13,733 nt of DNA from Sutterella sp. Its GTDB lineage: Bacteria; Pseudomonadota; Gammaproteobacteria; Burkholderiales; Burkholderiaceae_F. This document shows, piece by piece, positions 8,770 through 13,733 of this stretch (positions within the stretch are counted from its first letter, which is position 1; each line of letters begins with the position of its first letter). The notes beneath the pieces were generated by a model. That model did not search any database, was not told the origin of the DNA, and saw nothing but the letters and a program-made list of their open reading frames with translations. The translations under genes and the position numbers were made by a program. The stretch is taken from assembly GCA_003543795.1 (NCBI GenBank), contig DNBE01000097.1, forward strand, positions 1 to 13,733, read 5' to 3'.

Positions 8770-9471
8770 GTGCTGACGTCGTTGGTCGCGTTTTTTACCG
8801 AACTCAATTGGGCGGCCGTCTTTCAAATTATCGCTATCGATATTTTGTTGGGCGGCGATAACGCCGTAGTCATCGCCATGGCTTCTCGAAACCTGTCGCC
8901 CAAAGCCAGACGCGGCGCGATTTTCTGGGGCGTCGCGGGCGCGATCGGACTTCGTGTCGCGCTTATTACGTGCGCGATGTTTTTACTCGAAATCGCAGGC
9001 CTTAAAGCCGTCGCTGGCGCGCTCCTTTTATGGATCGGGATTAAACTTTTAATCGAGGATGATTCTCCCAAAGACGTCAAAAGCGAAGATCGCCTGTGGC
9101 AGGCCGTTAAAACCATCATCATCGCCGATTTCGTGATGAGTCTCGATAACGTCATTGGAATCGCGGGCGCAGCGCAGGCCGCGGCCGACCACCATCAACT
9201 CATTCTCGTGATTTTCGGGCTTCTCGTGAGTATTCCCTTTATCGTCTTCGGAAGCCAGATTATTTTGAAACTCTTTACGCGCTTTCCCGTGATTGTGGAT
9301 TTAGGTGGCGCGCTTCTCGGCTGGATCGGCGGAACGCTTTTGGTGGGCGATACCCTTTTGTCGGGAATCCTTCCCGCGGGGGACGCGACACGCTACGCCG
9401 CGGGCATCGCGGGCGCGGTGCTCGTGATCGCGGCTTCCAAAATCATTCTTCACGCGAGATCGCGCGCTTAG
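8770..9471 (+). CDS. TerC/YjbE family integral membrane protein
   Basis: Inner-membrane protein of the TerC superfamily. Characterised members export manganese, or influence tellurium resistance or secreted-protein metalation. GTG 8770 is preceded by AAGGAG (8756-8761) at 8 nt, and the scpA stop is 21 nt upstream. The 233-residue protein has about seven hydrophobic segments (near 10-32, 52-72, 78-96, 113-133, 143-165, 175-195 and 208-228). The two signature acidic motifs are DILLGGDN (24-31, with Asp24 and Asp30) and ADFVMSLDN (119-127, with Asp120 and Asp126). These acidic pairs inside membrane segments are thought to bind the metal ion. No CBS or CorC domains are fused, unlike YegH/YoaE. 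No riboswitch (such as yybP-ykoY) precedes it. The exact ion is unknown. It converges on the next gene with only 6 bp between stops. Confidence 0.88.
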   Translation: MLTSLVAFFTELNWAAVFQIIAIDILLGGDNAVVIAMASRNLSPKARRGAIFWGVAGAIGLRVALITCAMFLLEIAGLKAVAGALLLWIGIKLLIEDDSPKDVKSEDRLWQAVKTIIIADFVMSLDNVIGIAGAAQAAADHHQLILVIFGLLVSIPFIVFGSQIILKLFTRFPVIVDLGGALLGWIGGTLLVGDTLLSGILPAGDATRYAAGIAGAVLVIAASKIILHARSRA

Positions 9472-9477
9472 CAAAAA

Positions 9478-10572
9478 TCAAAAACGACCGCTTTCGTTTC
9501 GAGCGCGAAGCCCGAGCGCGATTAATTTACGTGCGACCGCCGCGGTCGGGTCGATGAAGTTGACGTGAGCGTCTCCGAATTGCGCCTGACCTTCCGCAAA
9601 AATCAACGGCAATTCCGTGCACCCCAAAATGAGAGCGGTGCACCCGAAAGTTTCGGCTAAGTAAACGCAGGCTTGAGACAAATCTTTAGCGCATTGCCCG
9701 GTCGTAAATCCCGCTTTAACGCCTTCGGGGCCGTAAATACTACGCATGACGAGTTCTTGGTGCTTTTCGTCCGGCGTAAATAGATTAATTCCGAGCTCCA
9801 ACGCTTTGTCGGTATAAAGACCCGATTCGACGGTACCCGTCGTTGCCAGAAGTCCGATTTTGACGTCACGCCCGAAGCGATTGACGATTTCTACGAGCGC
9901 CGTCTTTTGCATATCGACAAGCGTAACGGAGAGGTGCTTAAAAATCTCAGGCAAAAAGGCGTGCGCGGTATTGCAAGCGACGGCAATAACATCGCACCCT
10001 GAAGCTTCGAGGCGCTTGCACGACCTATAGAGAGCTAAGGACGGATTTTCACCGTTTTCGATTAAGCACTTCGTGCGATCGGGGGTTTGAGGATTTTGAT
10101 CGATGATGATTTTTAAGTGTTCGCGATCGGCTTTAGCGGGCATTAACGCGCAAAGCTTTTGATACATATCGGCGCTCGCAAAGGGCCCGAGGCCGCCCAC
10201 AACCCCGATACGGAAAGGTTTCGGTAGCGACGTATGCGGCGTTCTGACAATGCGTTCGGCATAGGTCTCAATCGACATTTTTTCCCCGGAAGCGTCGCAA
10301 GGGTCGATCAATCGCGTCGTAAGCTCATCTTGAAGTTGATCGAAAAAGCCATGCACGGCTCCGTCCGCAAACGCGATAAGGCTCGCGCCTTTATCGATGA
10401 GACGCCTGACGGCGTCATCGGTCAAAATTTGATAAGCGCTCGAATTTTTAGGTGCGAGGATTTCTTCTTCGTCGATAAAAACGACTAGGCTCGGATTAAG
10501 TTCGAAAATCTTACCCTTGAGTTCGAACGCTTCTTGGACCAAGCCGCCGGAAATGATGCCGATAGTTTGCAT
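9478..10572 (-). CDS. Asp/Glu racemase family protein with extra degenerate N-terminal lobe
   Basis: The 364-residue protein has a complete Asp/Glu-racemase-type region from about residue 119. It opens with FRIGVVGGLGPFAS, then carries the first catalytic Cys200 in ACNTAH and the second, Cys318, in LGCTELP. Enzymes of this family interconvert D- and L-aspartate or glutamate, or act on related acids. The substrate cannot be told here. Residues 1-113 look like an additional first lobe: TIGIISGG mirrors RIGVVGG, and LIAFADGAVHGF (65-76) aligns with VIAVACNTAHAF (195-206), with Asp70 in place of the Cys. ATG 10572 is the first start after an in-frame stop, and it lacks a ribosome site. The leader carries an anti-Shine-Dalgarno-like stretch. 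A possible -10 (TAACAT on the minus strand, 10633-10638) lies upstream. The family is confident, the function is not. Confidence 0.85.
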   Translation of the reverse strand: MQTIGIISGGLVQEAFELKGKIFELNPSLVVFIDEEEILAPKNSSAYQILTDDAVRRLIDKGASLIAFADGAVHGFFDQLQDELTTRLIDPCDASGEKMSIETYAERIVRTPHTSLPKPFRIGVVGGLGPFASADMYQKLCALMPAKADREHLKIIIDQNPQTPDRTKCLIENGENPSLALYRSCKRLEASGCDVIAVACNTAHAFLPEIFKHLSVTLVDMQKTALVEIVNRFGRDVKIGLLATTGTVESGLYTDKALELGINLFTPDEKHQELVMRSIYGPEGVKAGFTTGQCAKDLSQACVYLAETFGCTALILGCTELPLIFAEGQAQFGDAHVNFIDPTAAVARKLIALGLRARNESGRF

Positions 10573-10662
10573 AGCTAAAAACGATAAAAGTCAATCAATT
10601 AAAAAAGGAGGTTATCCCCGTTATCGATTCGAATGTTAGCAAAAGGGCTCTGTGACGGGAAC

Positions 10663-10703
10663 AAAAAAGCGCTCCTTCGAAACCGAAGGACAAGCGCTTT
10701 TTC
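10663..10703 (-). terminator. Intrinsic terminator of hpf
   Basis: The lower stem pairs 10664-10673 with 10693-10702 and the upper stem pairs CCTTCG (10674-10679) with CGAAGG (10684-10689), with a 4-nt loop and a 3-nt bulge (10690-10692). On the minus strand it ends in six T (the A-run 10663-10668) directly after a GC-rich core. It lies 11 nt beyond the hpf stop. T residues on the other side (10698-10702) would let it also work on the plus strand. Confidence 0.85.
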
Positions 10704-10713
10704 GGGGTGGATG

Positions 10714-11019
10714 TCAGATGCCTTTGACCTTGTCGGCTAAATCGTCGACGCTACGCTTGAGCGTATCGAAGACTTGGCCGATGGCAACTTTAGGATCTTT
10801 GTCCGTTTTCGACGCGACGACGTCCTGGCCGCTTGCCTCGAGCGCGACTTTGACGGTAAAAAGCCCGTTAACTTGGTGGCCTTCTTGCGTGACGGCCACG
10901 CGACAAGCGCCGAGCTTGGGATTAAATTTACGAAGCCCTTCGAGCTTTGAGGCAATCGCGGCTTCGATTCTCTCCGAACGACGCAGGCCGTGGAATGTGA
11001 CTTGTAAGTCTTGAGCCAT
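10714..11019 (-). CDS. hpf: HPF/RaiA-type ribosome hibernation factor, short form
   Basis: Small ribosome-binding protein of the S30AE family (sigma-54 modulation protein/RaiA/HPF). Such proteins sit in the decoding channel of idle 30S subunits and preserve ribosomes in stationary phase. At 101 residues it is a short type without the dimerising C-terminal domain of long HPF. The first half (LQVTFHGLRRSERIEAAIASK, roughly 5-25, and LGACRVAVTQEGHQVNGLF) gives the beta-alpha-beta start. The second half (KVALEASGQDVVAS and VAIGQVFDTLKRSVDDL) gives the remaining strands and helix. The minus-strand AGGGAGGG sits just before ATG 11019, a strong ribosome site. It has its own terminator and a probable promoter at 11074-11100, so it looks monocistronic. 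HPF and RaiA/YfiA cannot be told apart with certainty here. Confidence 0.85.
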   Translation of the reverse strand: MAQDLQVTFHGLRRSERIEAAIASKLEGLRKFNPKLGACRVAVTQEGHQVNGLFTVKVALEASGQDVVASKTDKDPKVAIGQVFDTLKRSVDDLADKVKGI

Positions 11020-11073
11020 AATCCCTCCCTATTCGAGTAGTCAAAATCTATTAGGGGTTTGCCCTTAGTCAGA

Positions 11074-11100
11074 ATTTTAGCACATTGCCTAAAGCGTCAA
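11074..11100 (-). promoter_or_regulatory. Promoter for hpf
   Basis: Read on the minus strand, TTGACG (11100-11095) is followed after 15 nt by TAAAAT (11079-11074), which is preceded by TGC and so forms an extended -10. Transcription would start near 11067, about 48 nt before the hpf ATG. The 15-nt spacer is short, but the extended -10 compensates. Confidence 0.5.
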
Positions 11101-11149
11101 TCTCACGCAAAAAACGCGAAAAGAGGTCGCAAAAGCCTTAGAAGAGAGC

Positions 11150-11168
11150 GAAATTTTGGTAAAATTTC
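11150..11168 (+). promoter_or_regulatory. Promoter for the 11353 gene, inside an 8-bp inverted repeat
   Basis: TGGTAAAAT (11157-11165) is an extended -10, without a good -35 at 17 nt. The same bases form a perfect inverted repeat, GAAATTTT (11150-11157) and AAAATTTC (11161-11168), with a 3-bp centre. The repeat could be an operator for a dimeric regulator, or simply reflect AT-rich promoter sequence. Transcription would begin near 11172. Confidence 0.42.
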
Positions 11169-11171
11169 AAT

Positions 11172-11352
11172 TTCGAGGCCACTGTGAGAGCAAGTCACAA
11201 AAGCGAAGTCAACAGGTCTCGTTAACGAAACTGGTGTTCACAAATCGATAAGAAAGGCTCGCCGGCCTCAGTAAAAAATTCCGAAAAATAATAAAACTCG
11301 CGGCAGTTCGGGGGAGCTTTCCGAAACGCCGTCCATCAGAAAGGCATAAGCT
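11172..11352 (+). promoter_or_regulatory. Long structured 5' leader of the 11353 gene
   Basis: This is the plus-strand half of the 333-bp divergent gap between hpf and the next gene. It contains no recognisable tRNA or riboswitch class and no ATG. Visible structure: GAGGCC (11175-11180) can pair with GGCCTC (11264-11269), enclosing about 83 nt. A small TGTGA/TCACA stem (11183-11199) and a 10-bp perfect palindrome TCGTTAACGA (11219-11228) lie within. A hairpin just before the ribosome site pairs CGGC (11301-11304) with GCCG (11328-11331) and TTCGG (11307-11311) with CCGAA (11321-11325). The leader role depends on the promoter call at 11157-11165 being right. Confidence 0.4.
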
Positions 11353-11952
11353 ATGAGTAAACCCTGGGAAGATTCCGATTTTTATCAAGACGATCGTTTC
11401 GAACCCCGTCGCGAACGTTGGGAACCGAAGCGTAACGAAAGAAGATGGGGTGATCGAGACGATTCTTTCGGCAATCGTGCCGAAAGAGGCTTCCAGCAAA
11501 GAAAACCGCGTTTTGCGAGTAATCGTTTTACGGGTCCGAAAAAGGATTACGGGCATTTTTCCGGTCCTCGCGCTAAAGCGCAGCAAGAAAAACGTCGTCG
11601 CGTCATCGATGTGAACCAAGAAGGGAAAACGGTCATCGTTTTGGACGATGACGTCGCTCGCGTTTTCGAGACGGCGCCTGAAGTGAACGCCGCGCTCCGT
11701 AAAGTCATCGAACTCGCCCAAATTCTCGGACCGGTCAAAGGCGCGAAGCGCCCCGAATGGCTCGATAGCATTCAAGCAAGCGAAGAAAAAGCCGATGACG
11801 AGGCGGCTCCTCAAACCGTCGCGCCCACTGAAGCCGGCTACGTGATGAATTCAATCGACCCGTCTTTTGACGAGGGTAACGATGATATCGCTTTAGCCGA
11901 AGCGCCTCAGGAAGACGACCTCGAAATTGAAGAAGCCAAAAGCGAAGCTTAA
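11353..11952 (+). CDS. Unrecognised protein with basic N-terminus, short ordered core and acidic tail
   Basis: I do not recognise a named family. The 199 residues fall into three parts. Residues 1-83 are highly charged and rich in Arg, Asp, Trp and Phe, with many RxE, RF and RW steps (for example RRERWEPKRNERRW, 19-32), and are probably disordered and possibly RNA-binding. Residues 84-127 (VIDVNQEGKTVIVLDDDVAR, then VNAALRKVIELAQIL) have the pattern of two strands and a helix, and resemble short conserved hypothetical proteins of Burkholderiales as far as I can recall. Residues 136-199 are strongly acidic. GAAAGG (11339-11344) lies 8 nt before ATG 11353, and a strong terminator follows the stop, so the gene is real and probably monocistronic. 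No signal peptide or membrane segment is present. The opposing 201-codon frame on the minus strand lacks these signals. Confidence 0.75.
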   Translation: MSKPWEDSDFYQDDRFEPRRERWEPKRNERRWGDRDDSFGNRAERGFQQRKPRFASNRFTGPKKDYGHFSGPRAKAQQEKRRRVIDVNQEGKTVIVLDDDVARVFETAPEVNAALRKVIELAQILGPVKGAKRPEWLDSIQASEEKADDEAAPQTVAPTEAGYVMNSIDPSFDEGNDDIALAEAPQEDDLEIEEAKSEA

Positions 11953-11980
11953 TCGCCCGACTTGAAGGCACTCGTTTTTT

Positions 11981-12018
11981 AAGCTCCGCCCTGACGCATT
12001 CGGGCGGAGCTTTTTCTT
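11981..12018 (+). terminator. Strong intrinsic terminator after the 11353 gene
   Basis: AAGCTCCGCCC (11981-11991) pairs perfectly over 11 bp with GGGCGGAGCTT (12002-12012) around a 10-nt loop. TTTTTCTTT (12010-12018) follows. It ends only one base or so before the AAAGGAG ribosome site of the next gene. Confidence 0.9.
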
Positions 12019-12031
12019 TAAAGGAGCGACG

Positions 12032-13733
12032 ATGAACGCCCTGACTTATCGAATCGCTTTAGAACGAAAAACCCATCACTATCGCGTCACGCTCACCTTC
12101 GTCGCGCAACAAGCGGGACTCGTTTCTTTGCGCCTGCCGGCTTGGGTGCCTGGCAGCTACGCGCGTCGCGACTTAGCGGGTCACGTCTCGCGACTAACCC
12201 TTTCTCAAAAGAGAAACCCTATCGATGTGCAAAAGGTCGACATCAACGCGTTTAGCGCCGCAGTCGACGAAGGAAGCGTTACTCTGTCCTATCGCGTTTA
12301 CGCCTTCGACCCTTCCGTGCGTTTGGCTTATCTTGATTTAGATCGCGCCTTTTTTAACCCGACGAGTTTATTGATCGCGCCCGAAGGCGCGGAAGCGCTT
12401 CCCGTCAAAATCGAGCTTGAAGGCGTCTCCTCCGAAAGTGTCGCGACGACGTTACCTTTTGACGGGGAGGCGTTCATCGCCCGAAACCTGTACGCCGCCT
12501 ACGATAGCCCCTTTGAAATCGGTGCGAGGCAAAAGCTTGAATTTACCGCTTCAGGGGTTCCCCATCGCACGGTTTTTACCGGGGATACGTCTTTTTTAGA
12601 TGACGCGACGATGCGCCGTATCGCCGAAGATTTCCGAGCGATTGCCGAGGCGACGATCGCGTTTTTCGACCCCGAAACTCGCAAGGCGCCTTTTGAAAAC
12701 TATCTATGCACCGTCTTTTTAGCCAAAGGTATGCACGGCGGGCTCGAACACGCGAGCGGTACGGCGCTTGTTGCCGACCCCGAAGACGTTGTTATCGGGA
12801 CGCCCGAGTATGGAGACTTTTTAGAGCTTTTCGCACACGAGTATTTCCACGCCTGGTGGGTCAAACGCGTTCGGCCTTCGGTTTTCGTGTCCCCGAACTT
12901 AACGCGAGAGTCGCCGACGCGCCTTCTTTGGGTGTTTGAAGGCTTTACCGTTTATTACGCGATTCGCATGATGATTGCCTCTAAACGGAAAGCGGCCTCG
13001 AGCTTTGCGACTTCTTTAACCGAACTCGCGCAACGGACCTTAACGCAAAGCGCGAGACGATTCGAGTCTTTAGAAGCGGCCTCACTCGAAGCGTGGATTA
13101 AGTACTATCGCGTCGACGGCGACCGATTAAACGCCGTCACCGACTACTACGCTTACGGGGCGCTAATCGCGTTCGCGCTGGATGCCGAAATTCGCGAAAA
13201 AAGTGAAGGGAAAGCTTCGCTTGATGACGTGTTGCGTTTTGCATACGCGACCTGGAGAACCGACCCCAGATGCTACGGCGGTATCCCCGAGGCGGAGTTC
13301 GCGAACCTTTTTAAAGAGGCTTTGGGTATGGATTTCAGCAATGAAATCGAGGATTACACGAGGCGTTGCGTCTTGCCCGATTTCGCGAAGCTTAGCGGCG
13401 TCTTCGGGATGCGATTTGAGGAACTTCCCGCACGGTGCGATACGGCAGGGTTCGGCGCGAAGTGGAAATACCGTGACGGTAAAGTCGTCGTTCGTGCCGT
13501 AAGCGAAGAGACCTGCGCGGCGTTCGCGGGTTTGGCCGAAGGGGACGTGCTTGTGAGCGTCAACGACCAAAAACCGGTTGTTTCCGAGCCACGAAACGAG
13601 CGAGAGCTCGAAAAGGCGCTCGATACGTATTTCTTAAGTTTTGAAGGAAAACGCCTGACGATTGTCGTTACGCGCTTCGGTCGAGGCTTGACGCTTGAGA
13701 CCGAAGGCCCCTTTTACGGGATGCGTCCGAACT
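12032..13733 (+). CDS. M61-family metallopeptidase (glycyl aminopeptidase-like), 3' end missing
   Basis: The frame is open from ATG 12032 to the window end, giving 567 codons with no stop, so the C-terminus lies outside. AAAGGAG (12019-12025) is 6 nt before the start. The zinc site is H269-E270-Y-F-H273, followed by the family's WWVKRVRP, with the third ligand Glu303 in LWVFEGFTVYY. The M61 substrate-amine motif GGLEH is at 236-240. A beta-rich N-terminal domain (about 1-170, with LRLPAWVPGSYARRDLAGHV) precedes the catalytic domain. DYYAYGALIAFALDAEIR (about 371-388) matches the end of the catalytic domain. A PDZ-like domain begins near residue 485 (AVSEETCAAFAGLAEGDVLV) and runs off the window. 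No signal peptide is seen, so a cytoplasmic location is likely. Characterised relatives remove N-terminal glycine or alanine; the substrate here is unknown. Confidence 0.92.
   Translation, partial: MNALTYRIALERKTHHYRVTLTFVAQQAGLVSLRLPAWVPGSYARRDLAGHVSRLTLSQKRNPIDVQKVDINAFSAAVDEGSVTLSYRVYAFDPSVRLAYLDLDRAFFNPTSLLIAPEGAEALPVKIELEGVSSESVATTLPFDGEAFIARNLYAAYDSPFEIGARQKLEFTASGVPHRTVFTGDTSFLDDATMRRIAEDFRAIAEATIAFFDPETRKAPFENYLCTVFLAKGMHGGLEHASGTALVADPEDVVIGTPEYGDFLELFAHEYFHAWWVKRVRPSVFVSPNLTRESPTRLLWVFEGFTVYYAIRMMIASKRKAASSFATSLTELAQRTLTQSARRFESLEAASLEAWIKYYRVDGDRLNAVTDYYAYGALIAFALDAEIREKSEGKASLDDVLRFAYATWRTDPRCYGGIPEAEFANLFKEALGMDFSNEIEDYTRRCVLPDFAKLSGVFGMRFEELPARCDTAGFGAKWKYRDGKVVVRAVSEETCAAFAGLAEGDVLVSVNDQKPVVSEPRNERELEKALDTYFLSFEGKRLTIVVTRFGRGLTLETEGPFYGMRPN

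Noticed and set aside
10652..11014. 120-codon plus-strand frame across hpf, starting near the orphan AAGGAGG.
   Set aside because: It is antisense to hpf, runs through the hpf terminator, and its start is about 40 nt from the AAGGAGG. No family resemblance.
11172..11300. tRNA, 6S RNA, tmRNA or known riboswitch in the hpf-11353 gap.
   Set aside because: No cloverleaf, no TTCRANY arm, and no core motif of a class I can recognise. Only the pairings listed were seen.
11209..11814. 201-codon minus-strand frame opposite the 11353 gene.
   Set aside because: No ribosome site, no terminator, and a Phe/Ser/Arg-rich composition expected from the complement of Lys/Glu codons. The plus-strand gene has start, ribosome site and terminator.

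Overview
This window reads as ordinary chromosomal sequence from a betaproteobacterium, most likely a Burkholderiales member close to Sutterella/Parasutterella. That placement is an inference from three things: the gene order nucleotidyltransferase (MurU-like)-dusB-fis-purH, a short Fis core of betaproteobacterial type, and moderate GC content. No phage, insertion sequence, CRISPR array, tRNA or rRNA gene was seen.

Layout. (1) 1-621: 3' part of a MurU-type sugar-phosphate nucleotidyltransferase, cut by the left edge. (2) 749-3625: dusB (tRNA dihydrouridine synthase), fis (nucleoid protein) and purH (last two steps of IMP synthesis), probably from one promoter near 701. (3) 3626-3755: a nested hairpin followed by an extended -10 promoter. 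(4) 3756-9471: a tight plus-strand run of tolB, pal, cpoB, a NAD-type malic enzyme (maeA), scpA and a TerC-family membrane protein. Gaps are 78 nt or less, and maeA and scpA overlap by one base. (5) 9478-11019, minus strand: an unusual three-lobed Asp/Glu-racemase-family protein and a short HPF/RaiA-type ribosome hibernation factor, separated by an intrinsic terminator. (6) 11020-11352: a 333-bp divergent regulatory region with a probable promoter for each side and a long structured leader. (7) 11353-11952: an unrecognised protein with a basic N-terminal part and an acidic tail, closed by a strong terminator. (8) 12032 to the right edge: an M61-family metallopeptidase with a C-terminal PDZ-like domain, cut by the window end.

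How the genes fit together. The TolB-Pal-CpoB proteins form the periplasmic/outer-membrane half of the Tol-Pal cell-constriction machine. The inner-membrane half (tolQ, tolR, tolA) is not in this window. Malic enzyme, ScpA (condensin partner) and TerC appear to share the transcript rather than the function. HPF and the neighbouring basic/acidic protein are divergently expressed and could both concern RNA or ribosomes, but this is only a guess for the second.

No clearly new defence or mobile system is visible. The most unusual items are the racemase with an extra degenerate lobe (9478-10572), the 180-nt leader and its orphan protein (11172-11952), a hairpin that works as a terminator only on the minus strand between pal and cpoB (5552-5599), a twin-arginine-like signal on TolB, and an anti-Shine-Dalgarno-like stretch in the racemase leader (10604-10617).
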